Positions 51,721 to 60,162 of a stretch of DNA of 64,000 nt are shown here, in pieces (the stretch's first letter is position 1; every line of letters starts with the position of its first letter). The position numbers and the translations under genes were made by a program. Source of the DNA: Verrucomicrobiota bacterium (GTDB lineage Bacteria; Verrucomicrobiota; Verrucomicrobiia; Verrucomicrobiales; Akkermansiaceae); the NCBI GenBank assembly GCA_017301995.1, contig JAFLEH010000015.1:62001-126000 (forward strand), written 5' to 3'. The notes under the pieces were generated by a model. It worked only from the letters and a program-made list of their open reading frames with translations. It was not told where the DNA came from and ran no database searches.

Positions 51721-52539
51721 TCACTTTGCGGGCGCCCCCGGCACCTCGCAGCGGATGAACAGGAGGACTTTGGTGGCCAGCGCGGGGGCGGGTGGACGGG
51801 GCAGGGGATCGAGAACGGCGGCAAGTTGCCAGACACCGGGACTGAGAGATAGGCTCAGGTTTGCCCGGCGCTTCTCGAACTGCGGCATGCGGATGGAATC
51901 ATCTCCCTGGTCGGTACGGTGTGACTTTATGAAGTTCATTCCCGTAAGTGTCGAGTTTTCCACCGCCCCCCAAAGTTCCAACGTGCGCGCGCCATCCCCT
52001 ATGTGCGCCTCCAATTGATGGAAATTGCCGACGTTCATAGTCCACCAACACTGCATGGCGAGTTTGCGCGCGTTCTTGCTGCTCCAGATCCACCATGATA
52101 TGCGGCGCGACGCCCTGTCGGATGCCGCCATTTCCGGAATCCGATTGGGAATTTCATTCTCCGAGAAACCCATCGGAAAGACAAACTCCCGGATGGACTC
52201 TGATAAAGTTCGGTGTCCGGATTGGAAGGTGAAAACCGCCGAATCCACAATCATCGCCGACTGCTTTTCCACCAATTTCATCGCTCTGGTGTGAAGGACG
52301 GCACCGGAAGAGGCGTCCGCCATCATGGCGGTTAGATCGGTGCGGGAAATCTCGATGGATTGGAGAAGGACCCGGATGTTGGAAGGTGGAACAAACGGCC
52401 CGGGATCCTTCGGCGGCCCGGGGTCGGCGAAGGGATCGCGTTCGACAGGGTTTCCTGGATCGCGGCCATCACCAAACGGATCCTGTTGCGCGAGGCAAAA
52501 GGATGTTAGGATGGCGAGGACGGTGGCGATTCGGTTCAT
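51721..52539 (-). CDS. Secretin-like secreted protein, paralogue 1
   Basis: The 272-aa product has a signal peptide (residues 1-17, MNRIATVLAILTSFCLAQQ) and a Pro/Asp/Gly-rich linker (to about residue 45). The rest aligns by eye with the genes at 52684 and 53867: IRVLLQSIEISRTDLTAMMA, MIVDSAVFTFQSGHRTLSES, a middle region, and the shared ending ATKVLLFIRCEVPGAPAK. This is the most diverged of the three; the WDTRN motif of the others has become WWTMNVGNF. The fold resembles the secretin core but lacks N-domains. The open frame extends upstream into repeat DNA; ATG at 52539 is chosen for the signal peptide. Confidence 0.72.
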   Translation of the reverse strand: MNRIATVLAILTSFCLAQQDPFGDGRDPGNPVERDPFADPGPPKDPGPFVPPSNIRVLLQSIEISRTDLTAMMADASSGAVLHTRAMKLVEKQSAMIVDSAVFTFQSGHRTLSESIREFVFPMGFSENEIPNRIPEMAASDRASRRISWWIWSSKNARKLAMQCWWTMNVGNFHQLEAHIGDGARTLELWGAVENSTLTGMNFIKSHRTDQGDDSIRMPQFEKRRANLSLSLSPGVWQLAAVLDPLPRPPAPALATKVLLFIRCEVPGAPAK

Positions 52540-52589
52540 GGGTTTCTGACCACAACCGGAGGCGAAGCCGGAGATGGACCGGAGGTCAA

Positions 52590-52669
52590 ATTTCACGGAT
52601 AGACACGGATGGCGCTCCGCGCTTTTCATTCTCTTATCCGTGTTCATCCGTGTGATCCGTGGTTTTTAA
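52590..52669. repeat. ATCCGTG-type repeat, locus 2
   Basis: About 80 bp containing TTTCACGGATAGACACGGAT and TATCCGTGTTCATCCGTGTG, between the first and second secretin-like genes. Confidence 0.85.
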
Positions 52670-52683
52670 TTTTCGGGGCCTCG

Positions 52684-53451
52684 TCACTTCGCGGGCGCTC
52701 CCGGGACCTCGCAGCGGACGAACAGGAGGACTTTGGTGACGGGAGCGGGGACTGGGGCTTGGTTCATCGGAGTGAGCACGCTGACCAGCTCGAAGGCTCC
52801 GGTGGGGATGGTGAATTGGGTGTTGCAACGCAGGGTGCGGAAGTCCGGCATTTTGATATCAAAGTTGAAATAGGGGCCGGGGACGGCTCTGATGAGACGG
52901 TCGCCGTGGTGCTCGACCCACTCGGGAATGAACGCCAATGTGACTGATCTGGCGTCTGGCGAAAGGGTCGGCACCGCTGAGATGGTTAGGCCGACGTTGC
53001 GGGTGTCCCAGCAACTGGGGGTGCTGTCATAGACGACCAGCGGAGGATCGCCTTGTCCGCGAAGCCATGCCCTGTTTTCGAGGGGTGAAAGTGGTGGATC
53101 ACTGACCAGTTGGGGTGGCTCATATTCAGTGACATAGGTCATTTCTTTGACCGTCGTGATTTCTGTCGCTTGTCCATTGCGGGTGGTTAAGACGGCGGAA
53201 TCCACGGTTTTGGCCCGGCCGGATTTCACGAGGGCGTTGGCCGCGGTGAAAATCTCCGCGCCGGATGCGGTCGGGTTCGAGAGCAGGGAAGTCAGGTCGG
53301 TGTGGCTGACTTCCACCATGCTGACCAGCACCCGGATGTTCTGTGGCACCGGTTCGTCCGCGCGGGATTGCGGAGACCCGAGCAAGAGGGCGATGCAAGA
53401 AAGCACCGATCCGACAGATCCGGGGATTGAACTAGCACATGCGAATTTCAT
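52684..53451 (-). CDS. Secretin-like secreted protein, paralogue 2
   Basis: The 255-aa product has a signal peptide (residues 1-31, ending SRADE). The body shows IRVLVSMVEVSHTDLTSLLS, KTVDSAVLTTRNGQATEITT, VTEYEPPQL, SCWDTRNVGLTISAVPTLSP and ALVTLAFIPEWVEHHG-like sequence, ending VTKVLLFVRCEVPGAPAK. The 'DTRNVG..L...P..SPD' stretch is the part most like the secretin core (FETRNVG.TLEVEP). No N0/N1 domains or outer-membrane beta region of full secretins is evident, so it is unlikely to form a classical channel alone. Located between 109-bp repeat loci. Start ATG at 53451 chosen because it begins the signal peptide. Confidence 0.75.
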   Translation of the reverse strand: MKFACASSIPGSVGSVLSCIALLLGSPQSRADEPVPQNIRVLVSMVEVSHTDLTSLLSNPTASGAEIFTAANALVKSGRAKTVDSAVLTTRNGQATEITTVKEMTYVTEYEPPQLVSDPPLSPLENRAWLRGQGDPPLVVYDSTPSCWDTRNVGLTISAVPTLSPDARSVTLAFIPEWVEHHGDRLIRAVPGPYFNFDIKMPDFRTLRCNTQFTIPTGAFELVSVLTPMNQAPVPAPVTKVLLFVRCEVPGAPAK

Positions 53452-53455
53452 TTTT

Positions 53456-53806
53456 CTATCCGTGTTCATCCGTGTCATCCGTGGCTTCAAATCTTTGTGG
53501 TTTGGTGTTTTGAACCACGGATCTCACGGATATGCACGGATGGCGCTCCGCGCTTCCCATTCTCCTATTCGTGTTCATCCGTGTGATTCGTGGTTTCAAA
53601 TCTTTGGGTTTTGGTGTTTTAAGCCACGGATTTTACGGATATGCACGGATGGCGCTCCGCGCTTCCCATTCTCCTATCCGTGTTCATCCGTGTCATCCGT
53701 GGCTTCAAATCTTTGGGTTTTGGTGTTTTAAGCCACGGATTTTACGGATATGCACGGATGGCGCTTCGCGCTTCCCATTCTCCTATCCGTGTTCATCCGT
53801 GTGATT
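53456..53806. repeat. 109-bp tandem repeat array, ATCCGTG type
   Basis: Two full units (53515-53623, 53624-53732) and partial units at each side, each starting CCACGGAT, with a conserved period of 109 bp. Inside each are ACGGATATGCACGGATGGCG, TTCCCATTCTCCTATCCGTG, TTCATCCGTGTGAT and the spacer TTTGGGTTTTGGTGTTTTAA. The inverted words ATCCGTG and CACGGAT allow hairpins. It lies between the second and third secretin-like genes. Confidence 0.93.
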
Positions 53807-53866
53807 TGACCTGCGGTCCATCTCCGGCTTCGCCTCCGGTTGTGGGTTCGGAATTTCCGGGTTTCG

Positions 53867-54631
53867 TCATTTTGCGGGCACTCCGAGCACGTCGCAGCGG
53901 ACAAAGACCATAACCTTGCGGGTGCGGTCGGGGGTGCCGTCCTGGCCTTTGGGAGAGAGCGCGGCGACGAGCAGCGGCTGGCCGGCCAGGGTAGTGACGG
54001 CGGAGTTGAGGCGCAGGGTGTAGAACATGGGCATTTTGATGTCCGCATTGCCACGGAAATCGCGCCACTCCGACCAAACATGTTCTCCCAGATGATAGAC
54101 GATTTCCGGGACGAAACGGAGGGACACGGATTTGCCATCGGCGGCGACGGCTGGCTCCACCTCGAGCGTGGAGCCGGTGTTCCGGGTGTCCCATGCGGAG
54201 GGTGTGGGACCGGTGGCGAGTCCCTCCACGGGTGCCGCTTTGTCGCCGGAGGCGCCGGTCTGGATGTTGTTGGGCAATTCGGCCGGTTCGTATTCGGTGG
54301 CGTAGATGAATTCCTTGATCGACTCCGTGGTGGCCTTCTGGCCGCTGGTTGCCAGGCAGATCATGGTTTCCACGACGGTCGCCTTGTTTTGCGCGACGAG
54401 TTCGCCAACCTGTTTGCGGAGTTCGGTGTCGTCGGTGGACTTGCGTTCGCCGAACATGAGCGCGGTGAGCTGCTCGTGGGCCAGGTCGATGAACTCGACC
54501 TGGACGCGGACCATTTTCGGATTTTCCCAGGGGATATCCGCGGGCTTCCGGGCCGTTTGTTGGGCGTGGACGAGGGTGGCGGTTGCCAGAAGCAACCCGG
54601 CTGCAAGGGCACGGCGTAGCGCGGTTTTCAT
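53867..54631 (-). CDS. Secretin-like secreted protein, paralogue 3
   Basis: The 254-aa product has a signal peptide (residues 1-24, LLLATATLVHAQQ). The core is the clearest of the three: VRVQVEFIDLAHEQLTALMF, TVVETMICLATSGQKATTES, YATEYEPAELPN, SAWDTRNTGSTLEVEPAVAA, SVSLRFVPEIVYHLG, and the ending RKVMVFVRCDVLGVPAK. It matches the secretin-core layout (V.V..EFI......L, DTRN.G..LEVEP.V..DG). It may be a soluble or assembly form used in cell-envelope export. It is transcribed away from the metallophosphatase region, which is on the same strand upstream. Confidence 0.78.
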   Translation of the reverse strand: MKTALRRALAAGLLLATATLVHAQQTARKPADIPWENPKMVRVQVEFIDLAHEQLTALMFGERKSTDDTELRKQVGELVAQNKATVVETMICLATSGQKATTESIKEFIYATEYEPAELPNNIQTGASGDKAAPVEGLATGPTPSAWDTRNTGSTLEVEPAVAADGKSVSLRFVPEIVYHLGEHVWSEWRDFRGNADIKMPMFYTLRLNSAVTTLAGQPLLVAALSPKGQDGTPDRTRKVMVFVRCDVLGVPAK

Positions 54632-54688
54632 GGTTGCGGGCAGAGTAACCCGCCGCGCCGCGGGGAGCAAGCGGGAATTTTTTGAGGC

Positions 54689-54842
54689 AAGAATCAAGAA
54701 TCAAGAATCAAGAGACCAGAGACCAGAGACCAGAGACCAGAGACCAGAGGGCGGGGCTTGTTTCGGATTCCGGGGACGATGCCGGGTTGGGTGCTCGTTG
54801 AGCCTCAGATCAGGCTGATCTTGTCTCTTGTCTCTTGAATCT
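54689..54842. repeat. Heptamer array with inverted counterpart
   Basis: The left arm has three AATCAAG-type units and then about six AGACCAG units (54689-54749). The right arm (54820-54842) reads CTTGTCTCTTGTCTCTTGAA, the inverted relative of the left (reverse complement TTCAAGAGACAAGAGACAAG). The architecture (array, core, inverted arm) parallels the octamer elements. The right arm runs into the stop of the metallophosphatase gene. Confidence 0.8.
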
Positions 54843-56463
54843 ATCGCTCGATACCGAGGTCCGCGTGGCTGATGGATTTTCTGGCGGTGAAGAAACCGAT
54901 GAGCGCCTCGCGGGACTGGACCGGGAAGAACTCCTGTTTGGCCTCCGCCGAGGTGGCGATTTTGTTGAGGATCTCGTAGCGGCGGCCGCCGGATTGGGCG
55001 TCGTAGCTGTTGAGGGCGATCCGGTATCGGCGCTCCGGATCGAGCGGTTTGCCATCGGGCAGGGTGATGTCGGTGGCTTGCCATTTGCGGCCGGATTTGG
55101 TGGCGGTCACCTTGAAGCCATCCAGATTGTGGGTGGACATTTTCGAGTTGAACACCTCGGTTAGTACGGCCAGCAGGTCCTCGCGGGTGAATCCTGCGGT
55201 ACACAGATGGTTTTCATACGGCACCACCTCCCAAGCGTCGGCGATCGTCTTGCGGCCCGCCGCGATGCCGGTTTCGAGGAAATTCCCGTGGAGCACGCCA
55301 TCGACGGGCACCTTGCGTTCTTCGAGCGCGTGGCGGATGGCGCGGGTGAGCAGCAGCAGCGTCTGGGCGGGTTTGCCGGGGACCGAGTCCTTGGTTAGAT
55401 CCTGTTTCAGCTCGCCGATGGCGCGCGCCCATTCGGCGTCGGAGGTCTGGCGGTCCTTGGCCGAGGCCGAGAGGATCGCGGGGTCCTGCGCGACGGACTT
55501 GTCCATCAGTTTGGTGGAGGTGTTGATGGCTATCAGCTTGCGCGATGATTTCGAGAACACCAGGTCGGTGCGGCCGCACTGGATGCCGTAATATCCCGCC
55601 TGGGTGTAGGCGACCTCGCCGATCTTGTGGGAGGGGATTTCCTTGTGGGTGTGGCCGGCGATGATCGCGTGGACGCCTTCGACCTCGTTGGCGATTTCGG
55701 TGATGCGGTTGGCGAAATCATCGGGAACTCCGATGCCTTTGAGGCCCATGTGGGCGGCCACGATCACGGCGTCCACCCTCTCTTTTTTCATCCGGGACAG
55801 CGCGTAGAGCACCGAACGGATCGGAGGCGCCGCTTCGAATCCGCCTAACAATCTCGGTGCGGACCATGCCGGCAGGCCGGGGGTGATCGAGCCGATGATA
55901 CCGATCCTGAATCCGGCGATCTCCTTGATCAGATAGGGTTTGATCTTCGCCAGCGGGTGGGTCTTGTCCTTGAGCATGTTGGCGTAAACCCCGTCGATTT
56001 TCGCATTCGAACCCAACACCGCCGGGGTGGACACTTTCACCGCGTCCGCAAGCGGTTCCGGGCCCCAGTCGAACTCGTGGTTGCCGATGACCCACGCGTC
56101 GTAGTTCATGCCGTTGAGCAGGCGCATCATCAATTGTCCGCGGGTGCTCAGGGAGACATGCGTTCCTTGATAGATATCACCGATATCGAGGACCATGTGG
56201 TTCGGGTTCTCCGCTTTCCACGCCTGGATCTGGGTGGCGCAGCGGGCCAGGCCGCCGACATCGGTCACCACCTTGCCGTCCTTGTCGGCATAGGTCTGGG
56301 TGGGCACGATGTGGCCGTGGAGGTCGGTGGTGTTGAAAATCGAGATGGTGACGAGGTCGTCGTCTTCGGCGTAGGCCTGCCATGGCAGGGTGTACGCGAG
56401 AGCGCCGCCGCCTAACTGGCGGAGAAAGGCGCGGCGGCCGAAGCGGGGGGTATGGATTCGCAT
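54841..56463 (-). CDS. Tat-exported 5'-nucleotidase/metallophosphatase (UshA-like)
   Basis: The 540-aa product has a Tat-type signal (RFGRRAFLRQLGGGALAYTL). The calcineurin-like phosphatase domain follows: FNTTDLHGHIVPTQ, VLDIGDIYQGTHV, WVIGNHEFDWGPE, VIVAAHMGLKG and IIAGHTHKEIPSH, all metal-binding. The C-terminal 5'-nucleotidase domain (about 330-500) has GVLHGNFLETGIAAGRKTI and WEVVPYENHLCTAGF. It hydrolyses nucleotides or similar phosphoesters in the periplasm. The frame is open further upstream (to 56568), but ATG 56463 starts the twin-arginine signal. Divergent, slightly offset from the ABC gene at 56567. Confidence 0.92.
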   Translation of the reverse strand: MRIHTPRFGRRAFLRQLGGGALAYTLPWQAYAEDDDLVTISIFNTTDLHGHIVPTQTYADKDGKVVTDVGGLARCATQIQAWKAENPNHMVLDIGDIYQGTHVSLSTRGQLMMRLLNGMNYDAWVIGNHEFDWGPEPLADAVKVSTPAVLGSNAKIDGVYANMLKDKTHPLAKIKPYLIKEIAGFRIGIIGSITPGLPAWSAPRLLGGFEAAPPIRSVLYALSRMKKERVDAVIVAAHMGLKGIGVPDDFANRITEIANEVEGVHAIIAGHTHKEIPSHKIGEVAYTQAGYYGIQCGRTDLVFSKSSRKLIAINTSTKLMDKSVAQDPAILSASAKDRQTSDAEWARAIGELKQDLTKDSVPGKPAQTLLLLTRAIRHALEERKVPVDGVLHGNFLETGIAAGRKTIADAWEVVPYENHLCTAGFTREDLLAVLTEVFNSKMSTHNLDGFKVTATKSGRKWQATDITLPDGKPLDPERRYRIALNSYDAQSGGRRYEILNKIATSAEAKQEFFPVQSREALIGFFTARKSISHADLGIER

Positions 56464-56566
56464 GACGGGCGCAAGGTTATCCGGCACCCCTTCGGTGGCA
56501 AGCGCGGTTTTGACGGGCGGACGGCATCGTTTCGGGAAAACCTTGCCGGAGGGGCGGCGGTCTGGC

Positions 56567-59500
56567 ATGGATGGGTGCGTGGAGTGGCACTGGAAAGACC
56601 GATTGCCGAAGTTTGATCCGCTGCATTGGGTGCAGTGGCGGTGGCTGCGCGTGATTCCGGGGATCGCCCGGTTGCGGGCGCTGCGTCCGGGCGCGGACGC
56701 CCATGTGGGGGCACTGGTGGATGCGTTCGCTGCGTTTGCGACGCTGGACGACCGGCTGAGTCCGGGGGAGGCCGAGCTGATTCTCGATTTGTTGCGCAGC
56801 GCGTTTCCGGAGGTGGATCACGGGTGGCTGCGCCGGCGCCTGCAAAGGGCGGTTAGGAGTCCGCAGCCGTTGCAGGCCGTCTCCGCCGAGCTTAAGGAAA
56901 CCTTGGACGACGCCGCCAAGCTCTCGGTGGGTTTGCAGCTTTTCACGCTGGTGGACGCGTCCGGAAGGACCGACCGCGGTTGGGCGGCGTTCGACGTGTT
57001 CATGCGGCGGTTAGGGCGGCCCGACTACGGGGCGGCGATTCTGGGGGAAATGCGCGGTGGCCGGGAGGATGGCGATGAGACGCTGCCGTTCGAGCGGCTG
57101 GTGTTCGGCGGAGAGGGGGCGGAGGTCGTTTTGCCGCCGCTGGCGGTGGATGCGGGGCAGGAGTTCCGGGTTTATCGGGCCGGAGATCTCGTGTTGGTTA
57201 GAAACACCGGGCGCGCGCCGCTGTGGGTGCGGGGAAGGTCGTTGGAAACGGGCGCCTTCCTGCGGGTGCGTGAGCGCCAGCCGCTGGTGGTGCCGGGGTG
57301 GACGCTCAGCCACGAGGACCTGATGTTTTTCCTCAACGTGAAGCGCACCGGCACCAAGCCGGCGGTCTATCTGGAGAGCACCGCCGGCGGATTGGTGGCC
57401 GAGCGGATGCGGAGCCGCGCCAGCGCGGTTCGGGTGGCGTTCGGGCTGGACGCCGAAGTGGAGGCGCTCAAGGACACCCGTCTTCACGCCGGAAGCCGCG
57501 GCCCGCTGCGCCGGGGCGACCGTTTCCGCTGCCGCAACCACGAGCGGTTGGGCGATGTGGACGGCGTGGGTTGCTCGATCAACGAACTGCGGCGGCGTGC
57601 CGCGCAGTCCGGGCGGAGGTTCCGGCTGGCGGGCGACCGTCAGGAATATCTGGTGTCCAACGACCCCGAGGCGCTGAAAAGCGGTGACTTGTTGTTAGGT
57701 AGCATGCTGGCCCCGCGGTGCGTCCTGTTCATCCATTACGATGCGGAAAAGGCGGAGGGTCTGCTGGAGGTCCGCGAGGCCGAGGGGCCGGTGACCGTGG
57801 ACGGACACGCGGTTCGCGGCCAGGCGGTGCTGAAGGACGGCGCGCTGATCCGGCTGTCCGGCAGCCAGGCGGTCAGGTGCCGGTTCCGCGAGGGGTTTCT
57901 TGATGAAGAGCGCACCCAGATCGAGTCGCTGGTGGTGGAGGATCTGGTGCATGATTTCGCGCCCGGCGCGCGGGCGCTCGACCAGATCGGCTTCGAGGTC
58001 CGGCGCGGCGAAATGTTATGTATTATCGGCCCAAGCGGAAGCGGCAAGAGCACCCTGCTTTCGATTCTATCCGGGCAGTTGAAGCCGTCCGCCGGCAAGG
58101 TGGAACTCAACGGCGTTCAGTTATATGAACACCGCGACCGGCTGGTGCCGTTCATCGCCTACATGCCGCAGGAGGACGCGCTCAATCCGCAACTCACCGT
58201 TCGCGAGCATCTGCGCCACGCGGTGACCATCCGCAGGCCGGGACTGAGCCTGGCCGAGCACGAGCGGCGGGTGGACAGCGCGCTGGCGGAACTCGGCCTG
58301 CAGGCCATCGCCCGCAGGCGTGTCGGATCGCCGGGCGACAAGGCGCTTTCCGGCGGGGAACGCAGCCGGCTGAATCTCGGCCTCGACCTCGGATCGCGGG
58401 CGGAAGTGTTTCTGTTTGACGAGCCGATCTCCGGGTTGTCATCCAAGGATTCCGAGCATGTCGCGGAAACGTTGCGGTCGCTCTCGCGGGAAAAAATCGT
58501 GATCGCCTCGCTGCACCGGCCGGGCGCGATGGTGTTGCGGCTGTTTGACAAGGTCCTTCTGTTGGATAGCGGCGGGTGCGTGCCGTATTTCGGAACGCCT
58601 GCCGGATTGGTGGAGTATTTCCGCGAGGCTTGTGTCGAGTTGGGTATCGTCCATCCGGGATTGCAGGGCGGCACGGCGCTGGGGGCGGACTTCGTGTTCG
58701 ACGTGATGGAGACGCCGCTCAGCGCGATCGGCGGAAGTTTCAGCGCGGGTGCGGCGCGGCGGTTTCCGCCGGTGTTCTGGCAGGAACGTTTCGAGAGCGT
58801 GGCGCTCACCCGGTCCTTGCAGCCGGATCCGGGGCCGGTGTCGCGGCTGACCGGGGCCAGTCCGGTGGCGGGTCTGCCGGTGCCGTTGAAACCCGAGCGG
58901 CGGATCCGCCGGGTGCTGGCGGTGTTCGCGACCCATTTCCTGCGGTCCCTTCTTTCCAAGGTCCGCAACCGCGGCACCATCTACAGCCTAACCATCGAGG
59001 CCCCGGTTTTGGCGGCGCTGGTGTCGATCACCCTTCGGTCGTCGCCATCCGGCGAGTATGCGTTTTCGACGGCGCTTCATATCCCTGCCTATCTGTTTTT
59101 GAGCGCGACGGTGGCGATGTTCCTCGGTCTAACCAACTCGGCGACCGAGATTCTCCGCGACCGGCCGATCCTGCGGCGGGAGCGCAACTGCCAGCAAAGC
59201 GCGGTGTCTTATGTGGCCGCCAAGTTCGCGGCGCTGGGCGTGGTTGCCGCCGCGCAATGTCTCATTTATGTGCTGGTGGGAGGTTATTTTCTGGAGATAT
59301 ACGGAATGGTGATGGAACACTGGCTGTGGATGACGCTCACCGGTCTAACCGGGACGGCGATGGCACTGGTGGTTTCCGCGCTGGTGAAGACCGAGCGCGC
59401 CGCGCTGACGGCGGTGCCGCTGCTTCTGGTGCCGCAGATGCTGTTGGCCGGAGCGCTGGTGCCCTATCGGGAAATGAACCGCGGGTTGTTCGAAAACGTG

Positions 59501-60154
59501 GGACTCAACCGGGAGCGCGGCGGTTCGCCGGTGCCCGCGCTGGTGATGCCGCTGCGCTACGCCTACGAGGGAATGATCGTCACCCAGGCCACGCGCAATC
59601 CGTTCGAGGTGGAGCGCATCCGGTTGCAGCGTCGCGTTGACTCGTTCATCGAGCAGGAGAATGACACCGGGGTGAAACCGGCCGCGAAGGATCTGGAGCG
59701 TTTCGAGTTGCTCAAACAGGGGGTGCGCCGCTTGTTGGCCGCTGGAGCCACCAACGCCCGTGATGCCGGAGACCTGATCAACCGGATCGTTCGCCTTGCC
59801 AAGTCCGGCGGAAAAATGGAAGTGGAAACCATCAAGGTCTGGCCGGATGATCCGTCCGCAAAACCCGCGTCCGAGTATTTTGTCAACGACCGGATCGACC
59901 TGATGGTCCGTGAGGCCGAAACCTTCCGCCAGGACTATCGGAACACCGAGTATCGGAACATTTTCCTCGCTCTGAAGAAGCCGCTGCCGTTTGCCGGGAA
60001 GAAGAAATCCGGCGACGCCGCGCCCGCGGATGGGGACGATGGCGTGGAGGTGGATACGATCCGCTATTGCGCCGTGGTTCTGTTGGGAACGGTGCTGGCG
60101 TGCTGGGGGGTGACGGCATTCTCCCTCACCTATCAAAACAAACGGGTCCGATAG
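56567..60154 (+). CDS. ABC transporter fusion: TerB-like, FHA-like, ATPase and permease
   Basis: The 1195-aa protein has several parts. Residues about 40-140 resemble TerB (VGALVDAFAAFATLDDRLSP then LLRSAFPEVDHGWLRR). Residues about 175-450 contain two or more small beta-rich regions with FHA-like spacing, the second near YLVSNDPEALKSGDLLLGSM. An ABCG-type ATPase follows (about 450-680): Walker A IIGPSGSGKSTLLSIL, signature ALSGGERSRLNLGLDL, Walker B VFLFDEPISGLSSKD and ASLHRP. The C-terminal ABC-2 permease (about 780-1195) has at least six helices and RERNCQQSAVSYVAAKF. It is likely an exporter with sensory domains. The start ATG at 56567 is the first after the divergent gene start; the frame is open from 56390. 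Substrate unknown. Confidence 0.85.
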   Translation: MDGCVEWHWKDRLPKFDPLHWVQWRWLRVIPGIARLRALRPGADAHVGALVDAFAAFATLDDRLSPGEAELILDLLRSAFPEVDHGWLRRRLQRAVRSPQPLQAVSAELKETLDDAAKLSVGLQLFTLVDASGRTDRGWAAFDVFMRRLGRPDYGAAILGEMRGGREDGDETLPFERLVFGGEGAEVVLPPLAVDAGQEFRVYRAGDLVLVRNTGRAPLWVRGRSLETGAFLRVRERQPLVVPGWTLSHEDLMFFLNVKRTGTKPAVYLESTAGGLVAERMRSRASAVRVAFGLDAEVEALKDTRLHAGSRGPLRRGDRFRCRNHERLGDVDGVGCSINELRRRAAQSGRRFRLAGDRQEYLVSNDPEALKSGDLLLGSMLAPRCVLFIHYDAEKAEGLLEVREAEGPVTVDGHAVRGQAVLKDGALIRLSGSQAVRCRFREGFLDEERTQIESLVVEDLVHDFAPGARALDQIGFEVRRGEMLCIIGPSGSGKSTLLSILSGQLKPSAGKVELNGVQLYEHRDRLVPFIAYMPQEDALNPQLTVREHLRHAVTIRRPGLSLAEHERRVDSALAELGLQAIARRRVGSPGDKALSGGERSRLNLGLDLGSRAEVFLFDEPISGLSSKDSEHVAETLRSLSREKIVIASLHRPGAMVLRLFDKVLLLDSGGCVPYFGTPAGLVEYFREACVELGIVHPGLQGGTALGADFVFDVMETPLSAIGGSFSAGAARRFPPVFWQERFESVALTRSLQPDPGPVSRLTGASPVAGLPVPLKPERRIRRVLAVFATHFLRSLLSKVRNRGTIYSLTIEAPVLAALVSITLRSSPSGEYAFSTALHIPAYLFLSATVAMFLGLTNSATEILRDRPILRRERNCQQSAVSYVAAKFAALGVVAAAQCLIYVLVGGYFLEIYGMVMEHWLWMTLTGLTGTAMALVVSALVKTERAALTAVPLLLVPQMLLAGALVPYREMNRGLFENVGLNRERGGSPVPALVMPLRYAYEGMIVTQATRNPFEVERIRLQRRVDSFIEQENDTGVKPAAKDLERFELLKQGVRRLLAAGATNARDAGDLINRIVRLAKSGGKMEVETIKVWPDDPSAKPASEYFVNDRIDLMVREAETFRQDYRNTEYRNIFLALKKPLPFAGKKKSGDAAPADGDDGVEVDTIRYCAVVLLGTVLACWGVTAFSLTYQNKRVR

Positions 60155-60162
60155 CCGGTGCT

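Noticed and set aside
53147..53913. Plus-strand frames with repeated RASHSPIRVHPC peptides
   Set aside because: They are translations of the 109-bp repeats running across the secretin-like genes on the other strand.
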